Assembly: GCF_019052805.1 (NCBI RefSeq)
Contig: NZ_JAHQRJ010000001.1
Location: 744,001 to 808,000 of the forward strand
Reading direction: 5' to 3'
DNA length: 64,000 nucleotides
Origin: Noviherbaspirillum sp. L7-7A
Lineage (GTDB): Bacteria; Pseudomonadota; Gammaproteobacteria; Burkholderiales; Burkholderiaceae_D
This document shows positions 26,328 through 36,308 of this stretch, one piece after another (the first letter of the stretch is position 1; every line of letters starts with the position of its first letter). The notes beneath the pieces were generated by a model. It was not told where the DNA came from, did not search any database, and saw nothing but the letters and a program-made list of their open reading frames with translations. Both the position numbers and the translations under genes were made by a program.

Positions 26328-28601
26328 CTAAGAGCGCTCCCTCAAAATCCGCGCCACACTCGGTATCCCCCGCACATTCCGCATCAGCCGCGCCAGATGA
26401 ATCCGGTCCTCCACCTGCACCGTAAAGCGCAGCTGCTGCATCACCTGATCCTTGTCGTCATCCATGCTGACATGCACGATGTTGGCGTCGGACTCGCCCA
26501 GTTCGGCAGCCACACGCGCCAGCGCGCCTTTTTCGTTATGCACCAGCACCTTGATGCGGCAGTCGAAGCGGCGATTCACTTCCGGGCTCCAGACCACTTC
26601 GGTCCAGCGTTCCGGTTCCTTGGCGCGTTGGCGCTTGGCGATGTCACAGTCCGCGGCATGCACCGTCAGGCCCTGATCGCGCCGGAACTGGCCATACATG
26701 CTGTCGCCCGGAATCGGCAGGCAGCACTGGCCCAGATGCACCGCGGTGCCTTCGCTGCCGGTAATGACCACCGGGTCGAGCTTGTTGGGTATCAGCTCGC
26801 CCTGGTCGTCCACGGCCGGCGCCGAACCGGTGGCGTTCTCCGCCAGGCCGAAGATATGGCGCGCCACCAGCGTGGCCATGCGCTTGCCCACGCCGATGTC
26901 TGCATGGAGGTCTTCCAGCGATTTGGCGCTGGACTCCTTGAGCAGGCGTTCGGCCAGCGGCGCCGGCAGGTCGGGCGAGAGATTCAGCGCTTCCAGCGCC
27001 TGTGCCAGCAGATCTCGGCCCAGCGCCACCGATTCCGAGCGGTTGATGGTGCGCAGATGATGCCGGATCGCGGAGCGCGCCTTGCCGGTGCGCACGAAGC
27101 CCAGCCAGGTCGGGCTCGGCCGCGCGTCCGACGAGGAAACGATCTCGACGATGTCGCCATTGCGCAGTTCGGTGCGCAATGGCACATGCTCGTGATTGAT
27201 GATGCCTTCCACCGCATGGTCGCCGATGTCGGTATGGATGGTGTAGGCAAAGTCCAGCGCTGTGGCGCCGCGCGGCAGCGAGATGATCTTGGACTTCGGC
27301 GTGAACACATAGACCGAATCCGGAAACAGGTCGACCTTCACATGCTCCAGGAACTCGGCCGAGTCGCCGGTCTGCTTCTGGATGTCCAGCAGCGACTGCA
27401 GCCAGGCATGGGTGCGCTGCTGCAGGTCGGTCAGGGCGCCTTCGTCGTTCTTGTAGAGCCAGTGTGCGGCCACGCCGGATTCGGCCACCCGGTGCATGTC
27501 GGCGGTGCGGATCTGGAACTCGACCGGCGTGCCATAGGGGCCGATCAGCGTGGTGTGCAGCGATTGGTAGCCGTTGAGCTTGGGAATGGCGATGTAGTCC
27601 TTGAACTTGCCCGGCATGGGCTTGTACAGCGCATGCAGCGTGCCAAGCGCAACGTAGCAGTTGGCAAAGCTGTCGACCACGATGCGAAAGCCGTACACGT
27701 CGAGCACCTGCGAGAACGACAGGTGCTTGTTGCGCATCTTGCGGTAGATGCCGAACAGGGTTTTCTCGCGGCCATACACCTCGGCCTGGATGCCGGTGGC
27801 CGCCAGCGTGTTCTTGACCGCATCCATGATCTTGCTGACCACCTCGCGGCGGTTGCCGCGTGCCGCCTTCACCGCCTTGCCGAGCGTGCGGTAACGCACC
27901 GGGTACAGATGCGAGAAGGACAGGTCCTGCAGTTCGCGGTACAGGTTGTTCAGGCCCAGCCGGTGCGCGATCGGCACGTAGACATCCATGGTCTCGCGCG
28001 CGATGCGGCGACGCTTGTGGGCATCCATGTGGCCCAGGGTGCGCATGTTGTGCAGCCGGTCGGCCAGCTTGACCAGGATCACCCGCACGTCGCGGGCCAT
28101 GGCCAGCAGCATCTTGCGGAAGTTTTCCGCCTGCATCTCGATCTGGGTCTGGAACTCGATCTTGTCGAGCTTGGACAGGCCGTCCACCAGCGATGCCACC
28201 GGCGCGCCAAAGCGCTCGATCAGCTCGTCCTTCTGCACGTCCTGGTCTTCCATCACGTCGTGCAGCAGTGCGGCCATGATGGCTTGCGCATCGAGCTTCC
28301 ACTCGGCGCAGATCTCGGCCACGGCGATCGGATGGGAAATATACGGCTCGCCCGACTTGCGCATCTGGCCCAGATGCTTCTCATCAGAGAAGCGATAGGC
28401 CTCCTTGACCTTCTTCAGTTCGGAAGGCGTCAGGTATTCGGCAAGCTGTTCGGAGAGGCGGGAGACGGAAGCCACTCCCGGTGCGGGAGCGGGTGCAGCC
28501 GACGGATCCTGCCGGGTCGGCCGCTGGTTGGGCGTGCGGGGCGTATCACCCCGCTGCGCGGTTGCGGCTGATACGGTCGAATCTGTTGAGGTCAGGTTCA
28601 T
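26328..28601 (-). CDS. spoT: Bifunctional (p)ppGpp synthetase/hydrolase
   Basis: A 757-residue RSH enzyme that makes and degrades the stringent-response alarmone. Order: HD hydrolase domain with ISHPIAVAEI and the intact HDVMED motif (metal His-Asp), synthetase domain with the GYQSLHTTLIGPYG loop, TGS domain (VYVFTPKSKIISLPRGATALDFAYTIHT), helical/CC region with CCLPIPGD, and a C-terminal ACT domain. Intact HD residues show hydrolase activity is likely, so it is SpoT/Rel rather than RelA. It is the last gene of gmk-rpoZ-spoT. The first 45 residues are low-complexity. Confidence 0.95.
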   Translation of the reverse strand: MNLTSTDSTVSAATAQRGDTPRTPNQRPTRQDPSAAPAPAPGVASVSRLSEQLAEYLTPSELKKVKEAYRFSDEKHLGQMRKSGEPYISHPIAVAEICAEWKLDAQAIMAALLHDVMEDQDVQKDELIERFGAPVASLVDGLSKLDKIEFQTQIEMQAENFRKMLLAMARDVRVILVKLADRLHNMRTLGHMDAHKRRRIARETMDVYVPIAHRLGLNNLYRELQDLSFSHLYPVRYRTLGKAVKAARGNRREVVSKIMDAVKNTLAATGIQAEVYGREKTLFGIYRKMRNKHLSFSQVLDVYGFRIVVDSFANCYVALGTLHALYKPMPGKFKDYIAIPKLNGYQSLHTTLIGPYGTPVEFQIRTADMHRVAESGVAAHWLYKNDEGALTDLQQRTHAWLQSLLDIQKQTGDSAEFLEHVKVDLFPDSVYVFTPKSKIISLPRGATALDFAYTIHTDIGDHAVEGIINHEHVPLRTELRNGDIVEIVSSSDARPSPTWLGFVRTGKARSAIRHHLRTINRSESVALGRDLLAQALEALNLSPDLPAPLAERLLKESSAKSLEDLHADIGVGKRMATLVARHIFGLAENATGSAPAVDDQGELIPNKLDPVVITGSEGTAVHLGQCCLPIPGDSMYGQFRRDQGLTVHAADCDIAKRQRAKEPERWTEVVWSPEVNRRFDCRIKVLVHNEKGALARVAAELGESDANIVHVSMDDDKDQVMQQLRFTVQVEDRIHLARLMRNVRGIPSVARILRERS

Positions 28602-28640
28602 GAATGCTTATCAGCGACTAAGCGCGCAGGAAGAGGAGGA

Positions 28641-28844
28641 TTAGCTCGGGACTTTCTTCAGCATTTCAATGCCCACCTTGCCGGCGGCGATTTCACGCAG
28701 TGCTAGAACGGTCGGCTTGTCCTTGGCATCCACCATCGCGGTGTGGCCCTGGACCAGCTGGCGGGCCCGGTAGGTGGCGGCCAGGGTCAGTTGAAAACGG
28801 TTTGGGATCTTGACGAGGCAGTCCTCGATGGTAATGCGTGCCAT
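28641..28844 (-). CDS. rpoZ: RNA polymerase omega subunit
   Basis: A 67-residue subunit that helps assemble and stabilise RNA polymerase and forms one ppGpp site. [19 protein letters not shown]...ATYRARQL and [16 protein letters not shown] are diagnostic. It stands between gmk and spoT as in most proteobacteria. Confidence 0.96.
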   Translation of the reverse strand: MARITIEDCLVKIPNRFQLTLAATYRARQLVQGHTAMVDAKDKPTVLALREIAAGKVGIEMLKKVPS

Positions 28845-28866
28845 TTGTGCTCCAGGATGACAGTGA

Positions 28867-29511
28867 TTAACTTAAGTTGGCATGAATGCCCAGTTGGGCA
28901 AACAGGGAGGCGTTGCGGGCCGCTTGCTGCGGGAACCTGCAGCGGGTTGCTTTAACGATGGAAGTCAGTTCGGATAGGGCCACGGAAAATTCGTGGTTGA
29001 TAATAACATACTCGAAGTCGGGCGCATGGGCGATCTCCCCGCCGGCCGCCAGCAGGCGACGGGTGATGACCTGAGGATCGTCCTGGCCGCGCTTGTGCAG
29101 CCTTTCCTCCAGCGCAGAGATCGACGGCGGCAGGATGAACATGCCGACCGCATGCGGAAACTGCTTGCGCACCTGCTGCGCGCCCTGCCAGTCGATTTCC
29201 AGCAGCACATCGGTGCCTGCGCGCATCTGCTCGTGGATCCAGATGCGCGAGGTGCCGTAGTAGTTGCCATGCACTTCGGCCGACTCCAGGAACTCGCCGG
29301 CCTCGCGACGGGCAAGGAAGTCGTCGACAGTAATGAAGTGGTATTCGCGCCCGTTCTGCTCGCCGGGACGGGGCGGCCGGGTGGTATAGGAAACGGACAG
29401 GCGGATCGCGCTGTCCTGCGCCAGCAGCGCGTTGACCAGGGTGGACTTGCCGGCGCCGGAAGGCGCAACGACCATGAACAGGCTGCCGGAGGGGGCCGAG
29501 AGAAGGGGCAT
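28867..29511 (-). CDS. gmk: Guanylate kinase
   Basis: A 214-residue enzyme phosphorylating GMP to GDP with ATP. P-loop [11 protein letters not shown] near the N-terminus, GMP-binding [13 protein letters not shown] and GREYHF, and the lid region RLHKRGQDD are intact. The start at 29511 (MPLLSAPSG) is chosen because upstream in-frame residues are not conserved; AAGG lies at a suitable distance. It is the first gene of the gmk-rpoZ-spoT run. Confidence 0.95.
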   Translation of the reverse strand: MPLLSAPSGSLFMVVAPSGAGKSTLVNALLAQDSAIRLSVSYTTRPPRPGEQNGREYHFITVDDFLARREAGEFLESAEVHGNYYGTSRIWIHEQMRAGTDVLLEIDWQGAQQVRKQFPHAVGMFILPPSISALEERLHKRGQDDPQVITRRLLAAGGEIAHAPDFEYVIINHEFSVALSELTSIVKATRCRFPQQAARNASLFAQLGIHANLS

Positions 29512-29683
29512 GGAGAACCTTGATGTGTAAGCCGGTATTGCGGCGGTATTGTAGCAGCCGGCCGGCAGGCGCCGCATTTGGCGCAGACGGCGCCCTGCAG
29601 GAAAGTGGCGGTCAGCGGTATGATGCAGTTTTTGAAATCAAACCAGGGTCGAGGCGCTTGTCCGGCCAACGAGGAGCGAGACT

Positions 29684-30325
29684 TTGCGCGCTGACAAGAT
29701 TCGTGTGCTGATCGTCGATGACCACATCATCGCGCGTAACGGCGTGCGGCTGATGCTCAGCACGGCTGACGATATCGAGGTCGTGGGCGAGGCCGAGACG
29801 GCCGAGGCGGCCATGCAGCTGGTACAGAGCGAGCGGCTGGATGTGGCGCTGCTCGACATTGCGCTGCCCGACAAGAGCGGACTGGAATTGCTGAAGGCGA
29901 TCCGCGCGGTGCGTCCGCGGCTGGCGGTGCTCATGCTGAGCATGTATGCCGAGCAGGTGTACGCTGTGCGGGCGCTCAAGCTGGGCGCGGCGGGCTACCT
30001 CACCAAGAACACGCCGGCCGGCACCATTGCCGATGCGGTGCGCAAGGCAGCCGCCGGCGGCCACCATGTCAGCACGACCCTGACCGAGAAGCTGGCCAGC
30101 ATGATCAGCCGTGGCAATGTGGCTTCCCATGAAACCCTGTCGCAGCGCGAGCTCGAAGTGCTGAAGCTGCTTGCCGCAGGCGAGAGCCTGGTGCGCATTG
30201 CCGACATGCTGCACCTGAGCCCGAGCACCGTCACGACCTATCGCTCACGCATCCTGGCCAAGACCGGCACCCGCAGCAATGTCGAGCTGACCCGCTACGC
30301 GCTCGAAACAGGTCTCCTGGTTTGA
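29684..30325 (+). CDS. NarL/FixJ-family response regulator
   Basis: A 213-residue two-component regulator: receiver domain (IRVLIVDDHII, phospho-acceptor about Asp58 in LLDIALPDKSG, Lys in TKNTPAG) and a C-terminal LuxR-type helix-turn-helix (LSQRELEVLKLLAAGESLVRIADMLHLSPSTVTTYRSRIL). The start is a TTG at 29684, supported by a strong GAGGAG seven bases upstream and by MRADKIRVL fitting the family start. It converges on the bacteriophytochrome gene with only 18 bases between, and may be its partner, although no co-transcription is possible. Confidence 0.9.
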   Translation: MRADKIRVLIVDDHIIARNGVRLMLSTADDIEVVGEAETAEAAMQLVQSERLDVALLDIALPDKSGLELLKAIRAVRPRLAVLMLSMYAEQVYAVRALKLGAAGYLTKNTPAGTIADAVRKAAAGGHHVSTTLTEKLASMISRGNVASHETLSQRELEVLKLLAAGESLVRIADMLHLSPSTVTTYRSRILAKTGTRSNVELTRYALETGLLV

Positions 30326-30343
30326 GCGCTCCACGTTGCCGCT

Positions 30344-32551
30344 CTATGCGGCGGCCTGCCTGACCGGCGTCTCGCTCTGCGGCAGGCGCACCTCGAATAC
30401 CACCATGCCACCGGCGCAGCGCACGCCTATCGTGCCGCCATGCGCCTTCACAATTTCATGCACGATATACAGTCCCAGCCCCTGGCCACCGCGGTTGCGG
30501 CTATTGTTGAGCGAGCCGGGCTTGTAGGGCAGGAACAGGGTGTCCACCAGTTCCGGCGCGATCGGCGCGCCGCGGTTGCTGACCGTGATCACCACCGCGT
30601 CATCGAGGCGGCAGCCTTCCAGCAGCACCGGCGTGCCGGGCACGCCATGCTTGCAGCTATTGCTGACCAGGTTGGACACCATCTGGCTGATGCGGTCCGG
30701 ATCGACCCGCACCGTGCCCAGGCCATCGATCCGGGCATGGAGTTCGACGCCGGGCTGGGCCAGCCGTATCTCCTCCGTCACTTCCGCCAGCAGCGGGCCG
30801 AGTTCGACCTCGCGCATGCTGACCGGCAAGCCCAGTCCGCCCTGCAGGCTGCTGATGTCGACCATCTGGTCGATCAACCGCTGCATGCGCCCGCTGGATG
30901 AGGTGATGCGCTGCGACAGCCGGTTATGCACGCCGCCACTGCCGCTGTTCAGGTCCAGCATCTGGGCGGCGATCATGATGGCCTGCAGCGGGTCGCGCAG
31001 GTCATGGCCCAGCGTCGCCATCAGCATCTCGCGTGCGCGGCGCAGGGCGCTGGCCTTGGCCATCGAACCTTCCTGCAGGCCGCCGCGCAGCGCGAAGGCG
31101 ATGTCGATATCGCTGCGTCCCCACGGCAGGCTCTGGCCGCGCACCGTTTCCTTCCATTCTTCGAAGGAGCCGCGCGGCGTCAGGCGCGGCCCCAGCGGGC
31201 CATGCGCCATTTCCTTGTGCGGCGGGCCGGCCCAGCGCACATCCATCACCTGCTCATTGCGGAACCAGAAGGCATAGCCTTTCTGCTCGCGGTCAAAGCG
31301 CAGCGCCAGCACGCCGCAGACGGCGCCGAAGCGCCCGGCCAGATGCGGCACATCCCCGGGCAGGCTGGCGGTATGGAAGATGTCAGGCTGATCGGTCTCG
31401 ACCAGCCATTCGATCAGTGCGCCCAGCGCTTCCCGTTCCGGCCCGGCGCCGCTGATATGCAGCGCACCCTCGGCCGAGGCGGCCACGCCGTCAGAGGCGA
31501 GCAGTTGCCGGAACGGCGTCGGATCCTCGGCCAGCGCCAGCACGATGTCGTCATTGCGTTCGAACTGCTGCAGGATCACGTCGCGCAGCGCGAGCGATCG
31601 CTGCAATGCCGCCGCGTGCTGCGCGGTCAGGTTGCGGTCGACCAGCATGCTGACGATCTGCGACAGCACCTGGCATGACATGCGCACCGCATGCGGCACC
31701 AGGTAAGGCGTGGCGTGATGGCAGGCGAACAGGCCCCAGAGCCTGCCCTTGACCACGATGGAAATGCTCATCGAGGCCGCCACGCCCATGTTCCTCAGGT
31801 ACTCGATATGCACCGGCGAGACGCTGCGCAGCATGCTCTCCGATAGATCGAGCGGCGCCCGGGTGTGGGGCGCGATCTCCGGGACCAGCGGCACCGGCTG
31901 GTAGCCGACATCGGCGATCAGGCGGATGGGGTTGAGCACATACAGGCGGCGCGCCTGGCGCGGTATGTCGCTGGCCGGATAGCGCTGCCCGAGATAGGGC
32001 GGCAGATCGGCGCGCCGGTGCTCGGCCACCACCTCGCCGCTGTCGTCATGCAGGAAGCGGTAGGCCATCACGCGGTCGAAGCCCGACAGCCGGGCGATTT
32101 CCTCTACCGCCACCGCGAGCAGCTGCTCGATGCTGCGCTGGCGCTGGATGCGCGCAATCGACTTCTGGGCGCGCAGCGCAAAGGTTTCCAGCTTGTCGCT
32201 GGCGGCTTCGCGTTCCTCGAACTCGACCACCAGCAGGCCGTCGGCCTGGTGCATGATCACGTCGAAGCAGCGCGTGAGCAGTTCGGCTGACAGCGAGCCG
32301 AGCACGCTGTCGAAGGCCTGCAGCGCGCTGCCGATCTCGCTGCGCAGCAGGGCGCTCAGGTGCCGTTCGTCGAGCCGCTCGCCCGGCGCCGGCAGCTCGC
32401 CCAGCATCGCGGCCGCATTGGCGCTGCGCACCGCCAGGGCGCCGTCCGGCATGAAGGCCAGCAGCGCGCCGTGCGGCTGTATCGAGCCGGGGATATGGAT
32501 GGGCTCGCGATCGCAGTTGGTGAGATCGACTGCAGGCATGCCGGTGCTCAT
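30344..32551 (-). CDS. bphP: Bacteriophytochrome histidine kinase
   Basis: A 735-residue red/far-red photoreceptor kinase. The N-terminal PAS domain carries the biliverdin-attaching Cys (about Cys13, in TNCDREPIHIPGSIQPHG); the GAF domain has PASDIPRQARRLY and the conserved HH of FACHHATPY; the PHY domain has the PRGSF tongue motif (LTPRGSFEEW). The output is HisKA (LGHDLRDPLQAI) and HATPase (NLVSNSCKHG, GGQGLGLYIV). It lies directly behind bphO with ATGA overlap, so pigment synthesis and apoprotein are coupled. Upstream in-frame sequence overlaps bphO and is excluded. Confidence 0.95.
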   Translation of the reverse strand: MSTGMPAVDLTNCDREPIHIPGSIQPHGALLAFMPDGALAVRSANAAAMLGELPAPGERLDERHLSALLRSEIGSALQAFDSVLGSLSAELLTRCFDVIMHQADGLLVVEFEEREAASDKLETFALRAQKSIARIQRQRSIEQLLAVAVEEIARLSGFDRVMAYRFLHDDSGEVVAEHRRADLPPYLGQRYPASDIPRQARRLYVLNPIRLIADVGYQPVPLVPEIAPHTRAPLDLSESMLRSVSPVHIEYLRNMGVAASMSISIVVKGRLWGLFACHHATPYLVPHAVRMSCQVLSQIVSMLVDRNLTAQHAAALQRSLALRDVILQQFERNDDIVLALAEDPTPFRQLLASDGVAASAEGALHISGAGPEREALGALIEWLVETDQPDIFHTASLPGDVPHLAGRFGAVCGVLALRFDREQKGYAFWFRNEQVMDVRWAGPPHKEMAHGPLGPRLTPRGSFEEWKETVRGQSLPWGRSDIDIAFALRGGLQEGSMAKASALRRAREMLMATLGHDLRDPLQAIMIAAQMLDLNSGSGGVHNRLSQRITSSSGRMQRLIDQMVDISSLQGGLGLPVSMREVELGPLLAEVTEEIRLAQPGVELHARIDGLGTVRVDPDRISQMVSNLVSNSCKHGVPGTPVLLEGCRLDDAVVITVSNRGAPIAPELVDTLFLPYKPGSLNNSRNRGGQGLGLYIVHEIVKAHGGTIGVRCAGGMVVFEVRLPQSETPVRQAAA

Positions 32552-33123
32552 GCGGCGCCTCTTGCCTGGAACCAGTCGGCCAGGCTGCGGAATGCGGCAG
32601 CCGCGGCAGCGCCGGCCTCCGTTTGCGACTGGGCATCGGCCAGCGCCCGTTCGGCCTCCTTGCGAAAGCTCAGCCAGTAAGCAGATGCATTCTCGCCATA
32701 GCCGGACAGCCAGCGCGCCGGCCACGGCGCCAGCCTGGGCTTCAGGGTTTTTGCCAGCAGCTGGGAGCCGAGCTGGGCGCCTTCCATCACGTAGGCCACC
32801 CCGAAACGGCGGGCCGGGGTGTCCAGCAGCAGGGTGTCGGGCGCCAGCGGCAGCGCGGCGATGGCGGCATCGTCCAGGCCGGCGGCGCGCAGGTCGCATT
32901 CCAGCCAGGCGCTTTTCTGGCCGCGTGTTTGCGGCGTCAGTGCCGACGGCCATTCAGCCTGCCACAGGCGCGCCTCGAACGGGCTCAGCCAGCCGTACAT
33001 TGCGCTGATGAAGCCAAGGTAGTCATCGCGGCCAGCATCCGGCCGGCCAACTTTCAGGCCTGTTTCGAAATCATCATGAATGGCGCGGGTGGCTTCCCGC
33101 ATGATGAGCATTGCATTTGGCAT
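32548..33123 (-). CDS. bphO: Biliverdin-forming haem oxygenase
   Basis: A 191-residue bacterial haem oxygenase of the BphO type, opening haem to biliverdin IX-alpha for the phytochrome encoded next. MLIMREATRAIHDDFETGL holds the proximal His in the first helix; YVMEGAQLGSQLLAK matches the conserved distal helix of the family (Y-x-x-E-G-x-x-x-G). Length is typical. Four-base overlap with bphP supports a bphO-bphP operon. Confidence 0.9.
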   Translation of the reverse strand: MPNAMLIMREATRAIHDDFETGLKVGRPDAGRDDYLGFISAMYGWLSPFEARLWQAEWPSALTPQTRGQKSAWLECDLRAAGLDDAAIAALPLAPDTLLLDTPARRFGVAYVMEGAQLGSQLLAKTLKPRLAPWPARWLSGYGENASAYWLSFRKEAERALADAQSQTEAGAAAAAAFRSLADWFQARGAA

Positions 33124-33293
33124 CAGGAAATATTTGGCGTGGGCCGTCAGGCTGGCTATCGGAGTATGTTTGACGGGAAATTATACGCACCGTCGGAATG
33201 CTCGCTTAACGCCTACTGCGCAGGATTTGCGCCTGCGCATTGTCCAGCCGGACCGGCAACCGCGACTGTTGTGCGGCTACCGCATGAGTCCGC

Positions 33294-34208
33294 TTATTCG
33301 AGGTTTTGCACCTGTTCCCTCATTTGTTCGATCAACAGTTTCAAGGCCATGGCCGCGTCGGACAATTCCTTGGCAGGCGCCTTCGAGCCCACCGTATTGG
33401 CCTCGCGGTTGAGCTCCTGCATCATGAAGTCCAGCCGCTTGCCGACCTGGCCGCCTTTTTTCAAAATATGGCGGGTTTCCCCGAGATGCGCGCCCAGGCG
33501 GGTCAGTTCCTCGGCGATGTCGATGCGGATGCCATATAGCGTGACTTCCTGGCGGATGCGCTCGGCGGCTTCCTGCTGCGACATCTGCGGCTGGGCGCCG
33601 GCCTCAGCCGACTGCCAGGCCAGGCCCAGGGTTTCGCGCATGCGGTCGGTGGCCTTCTGCTGGAACTGGGAAATCACCTGCGGCACGATGGGCGTGATCC
33701 GGGCCACGATCTGCTCCATGTCGGCGACCCGCGCCAGCAGCATGGTTTCCAGCGCCGCGCCCTCGCGCTGGCGCGACTCGACAAAGGCGTTCAGCGTGTC
33801 GGCGGCGGCGGCGCCGATCTCGGCCTGCAGGGTTTCCTGCGAGGCGGCGGCTTCCTCCAGCATGCCGGGCCAGCGCAGCAGTTCATTCACCGACAGCGGC
33901 GCGGCATCGCCAAAACGGGTTTGCACCTGCGCCTGCAGTGCCGCCAGCTGCTCCAGCAGCGCGGTATTGACCGCATTGCCCGGCCCGGCGGCCTTGCGGC
34001 CGAAGCTCAGCCGGCACTCCACCTTGCCGCGCACGATGCGCGACATGATGGCTTCCCGCAACATCGGCTCGAAGGAGCGCAGGTCGTCATTGATGCGGAA
34101 CTGCAAGTCGAGGAAGCGGGAGTTGACGCTGCGTAATTCGAGGGTCAGGGTGCCGTGCGCTGTTTCGCGGGTGGTGACCGCGTAGCCTGTCATGCTGCTG
34201 ATAGCCAA
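33294..34208 (-). CDS. yicC: YicC family endoribonuclease
   Basis: A 304-residue protein with the family's N-terminal ISSMTGYAVTTRET and ELRSVNSRFLDLQFRIND, and the C-terminal DUF1732 segment EELTRLGAHLGETRHILKKGGQVGKRLDFMMQELNREANTVGSKA. YicC proteins act as endoribonucleases in RNA turnover. yicC and gmk are usually neighbours; here the response regulator and bph genes lie between them. Confidence 0.93.
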   Translation of the reverse strand: MAISSMTGYAVTTRETAHGTLTLELRSVNSRFLDLQFRINDDLRSFEPMLREAIMSRIVRGKVECRLSFGRKAAGPGNAVNTALLEQLAALQAQVQTRFGDAAPLSVNELLRWPGMLEEAAASQETLQAEIGAAAADTLNAFVESRQREGAALETMLLARVADMEQIVARITPIVPQVISQFQQKATDRMRETLGLAWQSAEAGAQPQMSQQEAAERIRQEVTLYGIRIDIAEELTRLGAHLGETRHILKKGGQVGKRLDFMMQELNREANTVGSKAPAKELSDAAMALKLLIEQMREQVQNLE

Positions 34209-34359
34209 GATGAAGTCCTTGAATTCTTTACAAATCGGGGATTGTTAAACACAATCCATGCTTGCCGGCGGCGCCGGCTTGCCAGTCATGGCAGGGAGGG
34301 CCGCGGATCACCAGACGCCTCGCGGCGGCAGTATACGACATCAAGGACTCAGGAAAGAC

Positions 34360-35361
34360 ATGGCCGCGCAAAACAATGCCCCATTGCCGGAAGGATTGCT
34401 GGTTTCCGGCTACCGCATTGTCAAGAAGATCGCCGCCGGCGGCTTCAGCATCGTCTATCTCGCCCATGACGAGGAAGGCAAGCCGGTGGCGATCAAGGAA
34501 TACCTGCCGAGTTCGCTGGCGTTGCGAAAGTCGGGCGAACTCGCGCCGCAGATCGCGCCCGAGAACCTGCCGGTGTTTCGCATCGGCCTGAAATGTTTCT
34601 TCGAGGAGGGCAGGGCGCTGGCCCGCATCGGCCATCCGAATGTGGTGTCGGTGCAGAATTTCTTCCGCGCCCACGACACCGTCTACATGGTGATGGCCTA
34701 CGAGTCCGGCCGCTCGCTGCAGGACCATATCCTGCGCCGCCGCGAGCGCGGCGAAAAGCCGCTGGTGTCGGAGCGCTTCATCCGCCGCATGTTCAGCCAG
34801 GTGATGCAGGGGCTGCGCGAGGTGCATGCCAACAAGCTGCTGCACCTGGACCTGAAGCCTGCCAACATTTATCTCCGGCTGGACGGCACGCCCATCCTGC
34901 TCGATTTCGGCGCGGCCCGGCAGACACTGCGCGCCGACCTGCCCAAGCTGTATCCGATGTACACGCCGGGCTTTGCGCCGCCCGAGCTCTATACCCGCGG
35001 CGGCGACCTGGGGCCGTGGTCCGACATCTACAGCATTGGCGCCTCGATGTTCGCCTGCATGGTGGGCGCGCCGCCGCAGGCGGCCGACCAGCGCCTGAAG
35101 AACGACCGCATGGAACATCATTTCCAGAAGCTGCACGGCGTCTATTCGGCCGAGCTGATCCAGGTGATCCGCTGGTGCCTGATGACCGATCCTCTGCAGC
35201 GCCCGCAAAGCGTGTTCGCGCTGCAGAAGGCGCTGCGCGAGGAACCGCTGCAGGCACCGCCGGCGCCGGATCTGCTGGCGCGCGTGAAGCGCCAGTGGCG
35301 CGCGCTGTTCTCGCCGCGTCGCCAGCCCGACGCCGACACCATCCAGGAAAACACGAGGTAA
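34360..35361 (+). CDS. Serine/threonine protein kinase
   Basis: A 333-residue cytosolic Hanks-type kinase: glycine-rich loop KKIAAGGFSIVYLA, ATP-binding Lys in VAIKEYLPS, catalytic loop HLDLKPANIYL and DFG in LLDFGAAR, then the APPELY (APE-type) segment. The Arg normally before the catalytic Asp is Leu (HLD), so activation-loop control differs from RD kinases. No transmembrane segment follows. AGGAAAG precedes the start at 34360. The PP2C phosphatase gene starts 6 bases after the stop. Confidence 0.92.
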   Translation: MAAQNNAPLPEGLLVSGYRIVKKIAAGGFSIVYLAHDEEGKPVAIKEYLPSSLALRKSGELAPQIAPENLPVFRIGLKCFFEEGRALARIGHPNVVSVQNFFRAHDTVYMVMAYESGRSLQDHILRRRERGEKPLVSERFIRRMFSQVMQGLREVHANKLLHLDLKPANIYLRLDGTPILLDFGAARQTLRADLPKLYPMYTPGFAPPELYTRGGDLGPWSDIYSIGASMFACMVGAPPQAADQRLKNDRMEHHFQKLHGVYSAELIQVIRWCLMTDPLQRPQSVFALQKALREEPLQAPPAPDLLARVKRQWRALFSPRRQPDADTIQENTR

Positions 35362-35367
35362 GCCGCG

Positions 35368-36300
35368 ATGCGATTCTCCATCTACCAGGAAAGCCTGATC
35401 GGCGGGCGCAAGCTCAACCAGGACCGCATGGGCTATTGCTATACCCGCGACGCGCTGCTGATGCTGCTGGCCGACGGCATGGGCGGCCATCTCCAGGGCG
35501 AGGTGGCGGCAACCATTGCGATGCAGACCATGTCGGCGCTGTTCCAGGAAATGGCCACGCCGCATGTGAAGAAGCCCGAGCAGTTCCTGGAAGACGGCAT
35601 GTTTGCCGCGCACCGGGAAATCCATCGCTACCGCGCCGTCAACAACCTGCCGGAAACGCCGCGCACCACGCTGGTGGCCTGCCTGGTGCAGCATGGCACG
35701 GCGCTGTGGGCGCACTGCGGCGATTCTCGGCTGTACTGGATGCGGCGCGGCCAGATCGTGTCGCGCACGCGGGACCATTCGCGGGTAGAGGCCCTGATTG
35801 CGCAGGGCAAGCTGGACCCGGCCGAGCGCGACACCCATCCCGACCGCAACAAGCTGTTCAACTGCCTGGGCGCGCCGCATATTCCGCTGGTGGACATGGG
35901 CAAGCCGGCCACGCTGCAGTCGGGCGACGTGATCCTGATGTGTTCCGACGGCCTCTGGTCGGTGCTGCCCGAGCAGGCGCTGGCGTCGGCGCTGGCCGGC
36001 AGCACGGTGGTGCGGGCGGTGCCGGACATGGTGCAGGCGGCGGCCTCGCTGGCCGGGCGGCACAGCGACAATGTCACGGCGCTGGCGATGATGTGGGAAG
36101 ATGGCGGCTTTGCCAGCCAGGGCAGCGGCCTGATCACCACCAGCCTGGTGCCGCTGGGCGCGGTGACCACCACCATCCATGCGCCGCGCCATGCCGACCT
36201 GGAAGACGCCGACCAGTTCGACGAGCAGGAAATTGAAAAGGCCATTGCCGAAATCCGCGACGCGATCGACAAGTCGTCGCGGCTGACATCCAAAAACTGA
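35368..36300 (+). CDS. PP2C-family protein phosphatase
   Basis: A 310-residue Mn/Mg-dependent Ser/Thr phosphatase. [15 protein letters not shown] carries the metal-binding Asp and Gly, [11 protein letters not shown] and [11 protein letters not shown] the further metal ligands, and [12 protein letters not shown] the last. It is paired with the kinase upstream and with rph 8 bases downstream, so kinase and phosphatase probably act on the same targets. Confidence 0.93.
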   Translation: MRFSIYQESLIGGRKLNQDRMGYCYTRDALLMLLADGMGGHLQGEVAATIAMQTMSALFQEMATPHVKKPEQFLEDGMFAAHREIHRYRAVNNLPETPRTTLVACLVQHGTALWAHCGDSRLYWMRRGQIVSRTRDHSRVEALIAQGKLDPAERDTHPDRNKLFNCLGAPHIPLVDMGKPATLQSGDVILMCSDGLWSVLPEQALASALAGSTVVRAVPDMVQAAASLAGRHSDNVTALAMMWEDGGFASQGSGLITTSLVPLGAVTTTIHAPRHADLEDADQFDEQEIEKAIAEIRDAIDKSSRLTSKN

Positions 36301-36308
36301 GGACAACC

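Noticed and set aside
29612-30214. Minus-strand ORF over the response regulator
   Set aside because: It is the antisense shadow of a well-supported two-domain regulator.
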